A DNA stretch of 64,000 nt from Pelotomaculum isophthalicicum JI (GTDB lineage: Bacteria > Bacillota > Desulfotomaculia > Desulfotomaculales > Pelotomaculaceae), in assembly GCF_029478095.1 (NCBI RefSeq), contig NZ_JAKOAV010000011.1, positions 1-64,000 of the forward strand, read 5' to 3'. Both the position numbers and the translations under genes were made by a program. Below, piece after piece: positions 47,114 through 55,645 of this stretch (positions are counted from its first letter, which is position 1; each line of letters starts with the position of its first letter). The notes beneath the pieces are model-generated. The model had not been told where the DNA came from. It saw only the letters and a list, made by a program, of their open reading frames with translations, and ran no database searches.

Positions 47114-47479
47114 ATGAAAAGGAGAGTACCGACGTTCTCTGAAATCGGCGCCAGGATCAGGGAATTGCGCGAAAAACATGGCATGTCCCAAGATCAATTA
47201 GCCACTGAACTAGGGCTTTCGCGACCTGTTGTGACCAAAATCGAAGGCGGCAAAAAAGCCATCAACAGCTTGGAACTTCGGCAAATTGCAGATATTTTGG
47301 GCGTCTCAACTGATCTATTGATGGATATAGGAGAAGAAGATGAGGAAACCCTTGTTGGACGTTTCCGCGCCAGGCAAAAAAGCGATGATAAGATGTTGGT
47401 GGAATCTGTGGAGCAAATAGAGCACATTTTCAAAGAAATATTGGGCCAGATAAAATTGTGGAGGCAGTCAAATGGCTAA
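47114..47479 (+). CDS. XRE-family regulator
   Basis: 121 residues from ATG 47114, preceded by AGGAGGGGAGG; the earlier frame from 47006 is upstream DNA. One HTH_XRE domain (about 8-65: IRELREKHGMSQDQLATELG, RPVVTKIEGGKK), then an acidic linker (GEEDEETLVG) and a C-terminal helix. It overlaps the ImmA-like gene by eight bases. As the first gene of an operon with a palindromic operator, it probably represses itself, like the antitoxin/regulator of ImmA-linked modules. Confidence 0.85.
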   Translation: MKRRVPTFSEIGARIRELREKHGMSQDQLATELGLSRPVVTKIEGGKKAINSLELRQIADILGVSTDLLMDIGEEDEETLVGRFRARQKSDDKMLVESVEQIEHIFKEILGQIKLWRQSNG

Positions 47480-48263
47480 GATAGGCAGCAAAAAGAGAAA
47501 AGAACTGGAATTAATCGCACAGGATCGCGCCAGCGAACTACGCCGCTCGTGGGGCCTTGGCATTGAGCCAGTATCGGATATCTTTGAATTGATCGAACGC
47601 AGGATAAAGAACGTCATCGTACTGCGTTACCCCGCTCCAAGCTCTGATTTATCCGCATTTGTTTCGCTGAGCGGGGATGACTGTTTAGTTTATATCAACA
47701 CGACTATGCCTTACGGTCATCAGATTTTTTCTGCTGCCCATGAACTCAGTCATATTCTCTATGACAAAGAACATCTGAAATTATTGGTTTGCCGGCCCGG
47801 CGAGGACTCGGAAGATGAAAGAGAAGTGTTGGCAGACCTGTTTGCCGGTGCCCTTTTATTGCCTGCCGAGGGTGTGCGCCACTTTTACTATTCGATATTT
47901 AGCTCCAAGCACCGTGTAACATACGGCACGGTCATGGCCCTACAGGGTACCTTCAAAGTCAGCTATGCAGCTATGCTATATGCATTATTGAAAAATGGAA
48001 TCATTACACCAAAAATATACGGCCATTTAAAAAAAATGGGGGCTAAAGATAATATATCACAGATGCAGCAACTCGCCCGAAGGTACGGGGTGATGGACCT
48101 GATTACCCCGTCTTGTAACAAAGTCATTCCCAAGAGCCTGATTCTTGCCTTAAACTCAAACTATAAGGAGGGTCTAATCAGCTTTAAAAAATTAAGTAGT
48201 GTACTAGCACTCTGGGACCAAGAACCAGAAGAAATGGGATTTGCCTATGAAGATCCTGTCTAG
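47472..48263 (+). CDS. ImmA/IrrE-family metallopeptidase
   Basis: 263 residues. Zinc-peptidase motif HELSHILYDKEH (about 92-103) with a downstream glutamate in EREVLADLFAGALLLP. N-terminal RASELRRSWGLGIEPVSDIFEL is typical of the family, and the C-terminal part adds helices (MLYALLKNGIITPKIYGHLKK). These proteases usually cleave the XRE partner in response to a signal. It overlaps both neighbours, forming a tight operon with the XRE gene and the PIN gene. Confidence 0.87.
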   Translation: MAKIGSKKRKELELIAQDRASELRRSWGLGIEPVSDIFELIERRIKNVIVLRYPAPSSDLSAFVSLSGDDCLVYINTTMPYGHQIFSAAHELSHILYDKEHLKLLVCRPGEDSEDEREVLADLFAGALLLPAEGVRHFYYSIFSSKHRVTYGTVMALQGTFKVSYAAMLYALLKNGIITPKIYGHLKKMGAKDNISQMQQLARRYGVMDLITPSCNKVIPKSLILALNSNYKEGLISFKKLSSVLALWDQEPEEMGFAYEDPV

Positions 48264-48819
48264 CCGAGTTGCCGTAAGCGACGCAGATGTAATGATAAAA
48301 CTATATAAGGCCGGGAGTTTAAGCCTCTTGGGAGACATTTTTTCGGAAGTAATCGTTCCAGGTAAAGTTTACGAAGAAGTAACTAGAAAAATTAACAAGC
48401 AAGTTGACGATATTAATTCTCTGCTTGAAAATAAATGGCTTAAAAAAATCACAATCACCGATAGGGAATTCTTAAATGAAGATCAAATCGAACTCATCGG
48501 CATCACAATGCATTCATTTCAGCACGCCTTGGATGACGGGGAGCGTGAAGCTTTTGCATTAGCTAACGAGCTAAATATTTCTATCCTTCTGATTGACGAT
48601 GCATCTGCCAAGCGAATCATCGAACATAATTCCAATGTAAAAGGCCTCTCCCATGTAGAAGTACTTTATTTGGCTATCCTAAAAAAAATCATGACCCCAC
48701 AAGAAGCGGAAAAGGTCTTTGAAAGAATTAACACTGTCGTTACATACCCGATAAAAACCCCGTTCAGCGACTTAATTAGACGGGCTCAAAAGCGGTTTCG
48801 CGAGTTGGGATTGTTATAG
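48247..48819 (+). CDS. PIN-like nuclease
   Basis: 190 residues from ATG 48247 (TTG 48241 is also in frame). Acidic residues fit a PIN-like ribonuclease site: VSDADVMIKLYKAG near the N-terminus, VPGKVYEEV, DDGEREAFALANELNISILL and LIDDASAKRIIEH. It overlaps the ImmA-like gene by 17 bp. XRE, ImmA-type protease and a PIN protein in one operon recall a toxin controlled by a regulator/protease pair, so I infer it is an inducible RNase toxin; target unknown. Confidence 0.75.
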   Translation: MKILSSRVAVSDADVMIKLYKAGSLSLLGDIFSEVIVPGKVYEEVTRKINKQVDDINSLLENKWLKKITITDREFLNEDQIELIGITMHSFQHALDDGEREAFALANELNISILLIDDASAKRIIEHNSNVKGLSHVEVLYLAILKKIMTPQEAEKVFERINTVVTYPIKTPFSDLIRRAQKRFRELGLL

Positions 48820-48881
48820 CTGAACTTAATAATGCTATTTATTCAAATTGATTAAATAGTCACTGAAAGGAGGTGCATCGT

Positions 48882-49049
48882 ATGGCTAAAAACACGGGGC
48901 AGGGCTTCCGCAAGGGCGCCGTTGACGGACGCTCCCAGTTTCAGGCACCCAATGGCAATTGGGTGAAGCGGGACGCTGAAACCGGCCGTTTCATGGACCA
49001 AAAGACCTCTGGTGATTCTCCTTTTAAAGGTGTGCGCAAAGAAAAATAA
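48882..49049 (+). CDS. small conserved protein with GNWVKRD motif
   Basis: 55 residues: ATG start with a perfect AAAGGAGGTG six bases upstream. The sequence (FRKGAVDGRSQFQAPNGNWV, then KRDAETGRFMDQKTSG and PFKGVRKEK) is hydrophilic, with the pattern of a widespread family of small uncharacterised proteins. Its GC content is higher than the preceding operon. It is followed by a strong nested inverted repeat. Confidence 0.7.
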   Translation: MAKNTGQGFRKGAVDGRSQFQAPNGNWVKRDAETGRFMDQKTSGDSPFKGVRKEK

Positions 49050-49053
49050 AAAC

Positions 49054-49142
49054 TAACCTGACCAATCCGGATTTTGACAAGCGTTCCGCAGCCGGCTGTT
49101 GCAGCTCAGGCTGCGGAACAGATAACACTACCTGTCAGGTTA
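49054..49142. repeat. nested inverted repeats after the small gene
   Basis: An outer pair TAACCTGAC (49054-49062) and GTCAGGTTA (49134-49142) encloses an inner perfect 10-bp pair TTCCGCAGCC (49084-49093) and GGCTGCGGAA (49109-49118) with loop GGCTGTTGCAGCTCA. The inner part closely matches the dyad at 44427-44459. There is no T-run, so it is not a classical terminator. Confidence 0.65.
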
Positions 49143-49189
49143 ATATTAAAATGTTACGTTCCTTCTTTTCTTCAGAGGGCCGTAGGTTT

Positions 49190-49570
49190 TTACCCTTCCC
49201 ACCTGGCCTGATATCCCCTTACATCAACATGCACAAAACCCTGACCCGGGTAAATACCGATGCCGTCAAAACCCACATTTTCCGCTATTTCAGCAAGTTC
49301 ATAAACATTCTTTTCATCCGAATAAATATCGGCGGCCATTCCAAAAGTATGGTAGGAGTTTTCAACTCCCCCGCATGCCTTATTATGATCGGCGCAGCGG
49401 TAGCCGGAAGTGATGTAAACAGGAGCGCCCACAACATTGCGCAAGGCTTCAAGCTTGCGCAAAAGTTCAGGGTGAACCAATACCATCTCGCAACAACCGC
49501 AGGCAAACTACTTCGCCTGAAAATGCTCACTTAATTTTTGCCCTTCCTCTGCTGTTTTAACGCAAAGCAT
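49190..49570 (-). pseudogene. M15-type peptidase gene interrupted by an amber codon
   Basis: The frame starts at ATG 49570 (AGGTGA upstream) as MLCVKTAEEGQKLSEHFQAK, meets TAG at 49510-49508 and continues without shift as FACGCCEMVLVHPELL. The catalytic part, ITSGYRCADHNKACGG, TFGMAADIY and FVHVDVRGY, has the H-x6-D and H-x-D zinc ligands of Peptidase_M15_3 (D,D-carboxypeptidase or endolysin type). After the stop a GTG/ATG restart (ATG 49486) would give 98 residues that keep all zinc ligands. GAG to TAG is the simplest explanation; the fragment may still be made. Confidence 0.7.
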
Positions 49571-49582
49571 CAAATCACCTAC

Positions 49583-49765
49583 TTATCCATTGATAATTTT
49601 GCTGATTTCTTCTACCTCGATCCCGCTTTGCTTAGCTACTACGATAGTCAGCGAGTTAATACTCTTTTGCAAATCTTTGATAATCGGCTCCAGCCTTACA
49701 AGCAAATATCCGGCTACTACCATCGGAAAACCGTAATTGGCTGTGAGCTTTAAGATATCTTCCAC
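49583..49765 (-). CDS. YvrJ-family protein
   Basis: 60 residues. One membrane helix near the N-terminus (LTANYGFPMVVAGYLLVRLE) followed by an amphipathic helix (SINSLTIVVAKQSG), the pattern of the YvrJ family. The family is small and uncharacterised, often beside DUF2922, DUF1659 and cell-wall hydrolases in Firmicutes, as here. A holin-like role is a guess based on topology and neighbours. Confidence 0.8.
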   Translation of the reverse strand: MEDILKLTANYGFPMVVAGYLLVRLEPIIKDLQKSINSLTIVVAKQSGIEVEEISKIING

Positions 49766-49879
49766 AGATTCATCCCCCTTTCAACTAACGTAATACTGGA
49801 TATAAGGCTATCCTTGCGGAAAAAGGGAGGAATAATCCCCCCTTTCGTCTATTTAACAAGATTCAATTCTACAGTGCTT

Positions 49880-50107
49880 TTAAGCAGGTGTATAAAGGTC
49901 CGTAGTGGTTGTTTCAATAATCTTCGCATCTAATTTACTTACCAAATCTCCACCGGAAGAGGTAAAAATGTTTCTCGCGATGATCAGATCCATAGCGGTT
50001 GTGATCGTTGCTTCAGTAAGATCATCCTTTGGATTATCAAGGCTGATAGTAACGGTTTTACCTTCCATATTCTTAAAGCCCATTCGAAGGGTTTTAGTTG
50101 TCGCCAA
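49880..50107 (-). CDS. DUF2922 protein
   Basis: 75 residues: KTLRMGFKNMEGKTVTISLD, LTEATITTAMDLIIARNIF and LVSKLDAKIIETTTTDLY match the DUF2922 pattern. No membrane segment or catalytic motif. It lies between DUF1659 and YvrJ on the minus strand, the usual trio order, so it is probably cotranscribed. ATG start at 50107. Function unknown. Confidence 0.85.
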   Translation of the reverse strand: MATTKTLRMGFKNMEGKTVTISLDNPKDDLTEATITTAMDLIIARNIFTSSGGDLVSKLDAKIIETTTTDLYTPA

Positions 50108-50157
50108 TGGTTTTCCACCTCTATTCTTTTAAAAATTTCCTTACCGGTATAGCTTAA

Positions 50158-50382
50158 TTAAACATTGACCAATTGGGCGTTATCCACTCTGCTTATGCTG
50201 TTTAGCGGGTAGTTCTGCAGATTGGCAAGGGAAGTGGCCACATCATAAATATCTTGATCCGAAGCGGTCGATTTTACGCTGTTCAGACTTTTATCCCGTA
50301 ATATCGGATTACCGCTGCCACTCGTCCCAGTTCTTAATTCGAGCCTAATGATGGAATTATTGGGGACTTTATTTACCGCCAT
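50158..50382 (-). CDS. DUF1659 protein
   Basis: 74 residues: SIIRLELRTGTSGSGNPILR, DKSLNSVKSTASDQDIYDVA and LANLQNYPLNSISRVDNAQL fit DUF1659. First gene of the minus-strand operon with DUF2922, YvrJ and the M15 peptidase. The ATG start at 50382 has GAAAGGGGGAA upstream. Its leader carries two hairpins. Function unknown; no signal peptide. Confidence 0.85.
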   Translation of the reverse strand: MAVNKVPNNSIIRLELRTGTSGSGNPILRDKSLNSVKSTASDQDIYDVATSLANLQNYPLNSISRVDNAQLVNV

Positions 50383-50407
50383 ATTCTTTTTCCCCCTTTC
50401 TTTTTTG

Positions 50408-50511
50408 AGCGGGCTCCGACCGGTAAGCAGGAGCCCGCCCGTAGAAAAATAAAAAGACCGGCAAGATTTACCGGTCAGTAATATTTTAAATTACGTACAT
50501 ATGTTTGTCAA
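50408..50511 (-). promoter_or_regulatory. promoter and structured leader of the DUF1659 operon
   Basis: Minus strand: TTGACA (50511-50506), 17-bp spacer, TAAAAT (50488-50483). Transcription should start near 50476, immediately at a terminator-like hairpin (GACCGG/CCGGTC, 50476-50456) followed by T5-A-T5 (50455-50445). A second hairpin (GGGCTCC...GGAGCCC, about 50437-50410) follows, then the ribosome binding site. This looks like an attenuator. Confidence 0.6.
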
Positions 50512-50832
50512 TAGTGACTTTTATGGTAGTATTTATTTTTACTTGTTTATATTGAATGGCAAAAGCAACACCGTCACTTTTTAAAAATTATTAAGAAATA
50601 TTTTTTGCATTATGACAACCAGATATCAATAGGAAAGATATAAAATAAGTGGTAAGCTTATAGTTTTAATGAAAAACCTGTGCTGTTATCCTGTCATCGT
50701 CAGACATAATACTGTTTTGGTAATAAAAAAGCAGGAAATTGTTATAGGTTTATACAATATTAACAATAGATTTTTAATCCTAACAAACTGGTAGACTATT
50801 AAATACAAAAAAATGTAAGCAGGTGCATAGTA
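50512..50832. other. intergenic region before the BREX operon
   Basis: AT-rich, no gene seen on either strand. It must hold the BREX promoter. AGGTG at 50821-50825 is the only ribosome binding site, about eight bases before TTG 50833. Confidence 0.4.
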
Positions 50833-51429
50833 TTGCAACAATATTCGGCTGCTTTTACGTCTGAGTGGTTGCTGCAAAACGAAATGAGAATTTTCCTGAG
50901 GCTCGAACGAGAAGGAAAGAGCCCGGTTGAAATACGAGCACAAGTGATAGAGGAAAACCTTTTTCGGATGAAGCGTCAAAACACTATCATCGCCGCGTTA
51001 AAAGTAATAAACCGCAGGCTGCGTTTCCTGGACCCGGTATTACGTCGGATGTTTTTAGAAAACCAGCGCCATGACCGGTTAGCCGTTTTGCTTTACTCCT
51101 TCCTAAAGAGTTACCGTTTGCCGCGTGAGTTTGTCCTGGAGATATTGCGCCATCACTGGCTGAACCATAAAAATCGTCTGCCCGCGGGCGAAGTAGTCAG
51201 TTTCTTTGAATATAAAGGAGAGCAAAGCCAAATAGTCGCCGACTGGTCGCCAGAAACCAAAAAGAAATTGCGGCAGGTCATGCTGCGTTTCCTGACCGAG
51301 TGCGGCCTGCTGCAGTCGCAAAACGATTACTGGCTTATTACCCCTGTACTGCTTGGCGCTGAATTACGGGCTTTTGTTGATACTGAGCCAAAATACAATG
51401 ATTTTACAGCCCTTATGTTAAATGCTTAG
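50833..51429 (+). CDS. brxA: BREX protein BrxA (DUF1819)
   Basis: 198 residues, the usual BrxA length. DUF1819 pattern: YSAAFTSEWLLQNEMRIFLR at the start, NTIIAALKVINRRLRFLDP, FVLEILRHHWLNH and KLRQVMLRFLTECGLL. BrxA is a small, partly DNA-binding BREX component, structurally related to NusB. TTG start. First gene of a plus-strand island in which all genes follow with short gaps. Confidence 0.9.
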   Translation: MQQYSAAFTSEWLLQNEMRIFLRLEREGKSPVEIRAQVIEENLFRMKRQNTIIAALKVINRRLRFLDPVLRRMFLENQRHDRLAVLLYSFLKSYRLPREFVLEILRHHWLNHKNRLPAGEVVSFFEYKGEQSQIVADWSPETKKKLRQVMLRFLTECGLLQSQNDYWLITPVLLGAELRAFVDTEPKYNDFTALMLNA

Positions 51430-51449
51430 GAAGAGAGGGGAGCTTCAAA

Positions 51450-52007
51450 GTGGATGAGCTGCAAAAACGGATGGATCATTTTACCGACTATATCCAGCAG
51501 CCGCATTTTCTCGAAAAGAAGGGACTGGGCAATGAAATTCCTTACTTTATATTCGATTACGCCCCCGAGAAAGAATTGGCCGTCCGTTCCTTTATCCAGT
51601 ATGTCAAAAGCAGAGTGAAATTGAAAATCATTGAAATAAACCTATATCAGTTGCTTCTGGAGCTGTATGAGCAGGACGTGGGTATCGAAACACTGCTGGA
51701 AATGGAAGCCGGGGAAGGGACAGCCGAGCTTTTTGACGCGCTTCAGCCGACGCTGGAAGGCGAAAAATTTGCTCAGGCAATTGCCCAAAAGGCTCAGGGC
51801 GCGGATGTCCTGTTTCTCACCGGTGTAGGCAGCATTTACCCGATGATGCGCTCCCATAACATTTTAAATCGCCTGCACCAGTATATGACGGACATACCGG
51901 TGGTCATGTTCTACCCGGGGAATTATAACGGCTCGGAACTTAGCCTGTTTAACATTTATAAGGACGATAACTACTACCGCGCTTTTCGCATCGAGCCTGC
52001 CAAATAG
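51450..52007 (+). CDS. brxB: BREX protein BrxB (DUF1788)
   Basis: 185 residues. DUF1788 pattern: NEIPYFIFDYAPEKELAVRS, LKIIEINLYQLLLELYEQ, VLFLTGVGSIYPMMRSHNIL and PVVMFYPGNYNGSELSLFNI. The role in BREX is not settled. GTG start with GAGGGGAG upstream, 20 bp after brxA. It is followed by a 65-bp gap of A/G-rich repeats (AATAGAGATAGAGATAGAAAT). Confidence 0.92.
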   Translation: MDELQKRMDHFTDYIQQPHFLEKKGLGNEIPYFIFDYAPEKELAVRSFIQYVKSRVKLKIIEINLYQLLLELYEQDVGIETLLEMEAGEGTAELFDALQPTLEGEKFAQAIAQKAQGADVLFLTGVGSIYPMMRSHNILNRLHQYMTDIPVVMFYPGNYNGSELSLFNIYKDDNYYRAFRIEPAK

Positions 52008-52072
52008 AAATAAATAGAGATAGAGATAGAAATAAAAATAAGGATTTGCAATAGTAATAGGGGTGATTATTT

Positions 52073-55000
52073 TTGAAAATTAAAGACTTATTCCAGAAAA
52101 GTATCCGGCGGAATATCAATGGAGTGATCCAGGCCGGACAGCTCGACGAAGAATCCATTTACACGGAATTGGACGAGTATGTCGTTACCGATGAACTGGC
52201 AGGTAATTTAGAAACTTTTTATAGCCATTATGCGGCCGCGCTGAGCGAGCCGACAAGCAAAATGGGCGTGTGGATTTCCGGGTTCTTTGGTTCCGGTAAA
52301 TCTCATTTGCTAAAAATATTATCTTATCTATTAAGCAACTGTACTGTAAAAGGCAAAAGGGCGGTAGATTTTTTTCGGGACAAAGACATCCGCCCGGAAT
52401 TGCTTAATCTTATCTTTACCGCTGCCTCTGTGGAAAGCGACGCGCTGCTGTTTAACATCGACTCTAAAAGCGCCACCGGCTCGAAGAATGAAAAGCAGAA
52501 AATCGTTGATGTTTTCCTGAAAGTTTTTAACGAGCACCTGGGTTACTCCAGCATGGCCTGGATCGCCGGGATCGAGCGCCATCTGGAACGGGAAGGCCGG
52601 TACGGGGAGTTTAAAGCCGCCTTTGCCCAAAATAGCGGCAAGTCATGGGAAGAGTCCCGCGACTATATCTTGCTTAAACAAAAAGATTTCTTCCGGGCCA
52701 TGCAGGCTATCGGCTATGATGAGGAGGCGTCTAAAACTTTCCTGAAAGGGATGAAAGACACCTTTGAAATAACTTCCGAAGACCTGGCCAAACTCATCGC
52801 CGGTTACTGCCGGAAGCGGGGAAAAGACTACCGCCTGGTTTTCCTGGTGGATGAAATCGGCCAGTACATCGGCGATAACCGGGAACTCATGCTCAACCTG
52901 CAGACCGTTGTGGAAGACCTGGGTAACTATGCGCAAGGCCGGGTCTGGGTGATAGTCACTTCCCAGGAGAAAATCGACGCCGTGACCAAAGTGCGCGGGG
53001 AGGATTTCTCCAAGATCCAGGGACGGTTCTCCACCCGCTTGAACCTTTCCAGCGCCAACACGGACGAGGTCATCAAACGGCGCCTGCTGGCCAAAACAGA
53101 GGTGGCCGGACAAACCCTGCAGCTTGATTACGAGGTTAGGGAGCAATCCCTGCGCAATATGCTGTCCTTCGACGGCAATACCGGCGCCTTGCGCTCGGGC
53201 TACAAGTCTGCCGCAGACTTTGTTGCCGGCTACCCCTTTGTGCCCTATCAGTTCGACCTCCTGCAAAAAGTATTTGATAAAATCCGCATCCAGGGCGAGG
53301 CCGGCAAACACCTGTCCCGTGGTGAGCGCTCACTTTTAAACGCCTTTCAGGAAGTAGCGCTTTTGCTGGGAGAAGAGGATACCGGCCGCCTGGCCACCTT
53401 CGCCCAGTTTTATGGAACGCTGGAAAGCTTTCTGGATACCTCGGTCAAGAGCACGATCCGCAAGGCTAAAGACAAGGACGGAATAGCGCCCTTTGATCTC
53501 GATGTGCTGCGGACTCTCTATATGATTAAAGGCATCGAGGGCTTTCCGGCCAGTCTGGAGAACATCACCACGCTGCTTCTTAATAGTGTGGACGCGATTA
53601 AAAACGAAATAGAACGGCAGGTTTCACGGGCGCTGGATAAGTTGATCCGTCATGTGCTTATTCAGCAGAATGCCGATCAGACATACACCTTCCTGAGTGA
53701 TGAAGAGCAGGAGATCAACCAGGAGATCAAAAACACTACCCTTGACCAGGCCAAAGTTTTGCAAGACATGACCAAAGTATTTTTTAACGAGATCTACCCG
53801 CAGACACGCTACCGCCACGCGAGCGGCCGCGATTTTGACTTTAACCGGCGGTTTGACAGCTATACCCTGGGAGTGGCCCAGCATCCCCTGACCCTGCAGT
53901 TGTACTCGGAACCCATCCCGGAGATGGAAGCCATGCTTAAGGCCACCAACGGAGTCCTGGTCGTGCGCCTGCCGGAAGACGGGCCCAATTTTAGCGAGCC
54001 CTTTGAATACGCCGTTAAAATCGCCGGCTATCTAAACCGCAAAAGTTCGGTAAACCTGACCAAAACTCAGGAAAGAGTTATTGAGCAGAAGCGCGGTGAG
54101 ATCAGTGAATTTGAGGGAATAGGCCGGGAAGCGCTAAAAGAAGCGAGCCGCCGGGCCACGTTTTACATTGAGGGGCAATCATACACCTTTAACGGTGAAC
54201 CGGCGGCGCAGATTGACCGGGCCTTTGAGATCCTGGTACGTAATACCTTTACCAAGCATCATTATATCGATCATAAAATTGAATTGAAAAACGCCGCCCA
54301 GCAGATTAAAGAATGGGCGACAAAAGGCATTCAACAGCGTCTTGACGGAACGCTGCCCAATCAGTTGGCCCTGGATGAAGTCATGCGCTACCTGGAAGAA
54401 CAGCAAGGAAAATATGCGCGTCCGACCATGAAGGCCATTGTGGAGCGTTTTACGGGCGTCCCTTACGGCTGGACGGACTGGGACCTGGCCGGCATCGTTA
54501 CAATATTGCTATATGAAGGAAAGGTTAAGCTGTCCTATCTGGGTGAGCGGTTTAATACTACTCATCCCGAATTCGTTTCCCGCCTGACCAAGACCACCGA
54601 GCGGGAAAAGGTCGTTGTGGAACTTGAGGTGGCGATTCCCACCGATGTTCGCAAAAAATTAAGCGGCATCATGCGTGAATACTTTGGCCGGCAAACTTTG
54701 GGGGACACCTATGAAGAAGTGGCTGGTGTGATTCGCGCCAGGGTGGAGGAGCAGATGCAGGCGCCCCTCCGGGAAATCCAGCAGCGGCGGCGGCAGGAGT
54801 CTTTAGAGTTCCCTTACCCCGGGTCTAGTGATATTTTGCATTTGGAGAGAACGGTGGAAGCCCTGCTGTCCAGAAAAGATGACGAGCAATTAATTAAAGA
54901 GTTGTTTGACCTGGAGGACCAGTTGGATGAATGGTTTGACCAGCTGGAAGACCTGAAGTCGTTTTACCTCGGCAAGGCCATTGAGCACTTTGACGGAGCT

Positions 55001-55618
55001 GTGAAGGCGCTCCGGCAAAGAAAGACAGATTTGCAAAGCGCCGTTGGAAATATTGAACTACAAACGATCAAGCACGAAATTGAGACTATCTTGCGTCATA
55101 AAGAACCCTACAAGCAGATCAGCCAATTGCCCATTTTACTACAGCGGCTGAATGACGGCCTGCGGCAGGTACTGGATGAACAGCGGCGGACATACATGCC
55201 TGAATTGGAGAGCATCCAGTCAGTGGTGGCGGATATGACGGAGCAGTACAGCGCCGACCCCGAAATCGAATCTATTATCAAGCAAGGGCAAAATAACATT
55301 GACCAGCAAATTCGCCAGTACCGGGAGACCGACAGCATTACCCAGCTTATCGCCGTGCCCACCCTGGCCAAGAACGCGCTGGAGCAGATAAAATCGCAGA
55401 TCCAGTATACTTTGCAAAAACGAAAGCCGAAGCCCTCTGCCGGCGATACTCCCGTTAAAAGTAAAAAGGTGTTGTCCGGCCTAGACCTGCTGACTCTTGC
55501 TCTAACCGCGCCGGTAGTAGAAATAGAAAATGAAGAGGAACTAAACAAGGTGATTGAAGGTCTGCGTAATCAATTGCGTCAACTGATGAAAGACAATATC
55601 CTTGTCCTGCGCAGATAG
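52073..55618 (+). CDS. brxC: BREX ATPase BrxC
   Basis: 1181 residues. P-loop ATPase, Walker A GFFGSGKSHLLK (about 69-80), Walker B-like YRLVFLVDEIGQYIG (about 253), ATPase sensor GRVWVIVTSQEK. Long coiled coils in the C-terminal third (about 930-1130). BrxC is an essential AAA+ protein of BREX, needed for both host methylation and phage restriction. TTG start at 52073 with AGGGGTGA upstream. No second brxC/pglY copy is seen, which argues against classical type 5. Confidence 0.92.
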   Translation: MKIKDLFQKSIRRNINGVIQAGQLDEESIYTELDEYVVTDELAGNLETFYSHYAAALSEPTSKMGVWISGFFGSGKSHLLKILSYLLSNCTVKGKRAVDFFRDKDIRPELLNLIFTAASVESDALLFNIDSKSATGSKNEKQKIVDVFLKVFNEHLGYSSMAWIAGIERHLEREGRYGEFKAAFAQNSGKSWEESRDYILLKQKDFFRAMQAIGYDEEASKTFLKGMKDTFEITSEDLAKLIAGYCRKRGKDYRLVFLVDEIGQYIGDNRELMLNLQTVVEDLGNYAQGRVWVIVTSQEKIDAVTKVRGEDFSKIQGRFSTRLNLSSANTDEVIKRRLLAKTEVAGQTLQLDYEVREQSLRNMLSFDGNTGALRSGYKSAADFVAGYPFVPYQFDLLQKVFDKIRIQGEAGKHLSRGERSLLNAFQEVALLLGEEDTGRLATFAQFYGTLESFLDTSVKSTIRKAKDKDGIAPFDLDVLRTLYMIKGIEGFPASLENITTLLLNSVDAIKNEIERQVSRALDKLIRHVLIQQNADQTYTFLSDEEQEINQEIKNTTLDQAKVLQDMTKVFFNEIYPQTRYRHASGRDFDFNRRFDSYTLGVAQHPLTLQLYSEPIPEMEAMLKATNGVLVVRLPEDGPNFSEPFEYAVKIAGYLNRKSSVNLTKTQERVIEQKRGEISEFEGIGREALKEASRRATFYIEGQSYTFNGEPAAQIDRAFEILVRNTFTKHHYIDHKIELKNAAQQIKEWATKGIQQRLDGTLPNQLALDEVMRYLEEQQGKYARPTMKAIVERFTGVPYGWTDWDLAGIVTILLYEGKVKLSYLGERFNTTHPEFVSRLTKTTEREKVVVELEVAIPTDVRKKLSGIMREYFGRQTLGDTYEEVAGVIRARVEEQMQAPLREIQQRRRQESLEFPYPGSSDILHLERTVEALLSRKDDEQLIKELFDLEDQLDEWFDQLEDLKSFYLGKAIEHFDGAVKALRQRKTDLQSAVGNIELQTIKHEIETILRHKEPYKQISQLPILLQRLNDGLRQVLDEQRRTYMPELESIQSVVADMTEQYSADPEIESIIKQGQNNIDQQIRQYRETDSITQLIAVPTLAKNALEQIKSQIQYTLQKRKPKPSAGDTPVKSKKVLSGLDLLTLALTAPVVEIENEEELNKVIEGLRNQLRQLMKDNILVLRR

Positions 55619-55645
55619 AAATAAATGGCCGGGAGGAACTGATAA

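Noticed and set aside
49151-49534. 127-codon plus-strand frame opposite the M15 peptidase
   Set aside because: Shadow of the minus-strand peptidase, whose zinc motifs are unmistakable.
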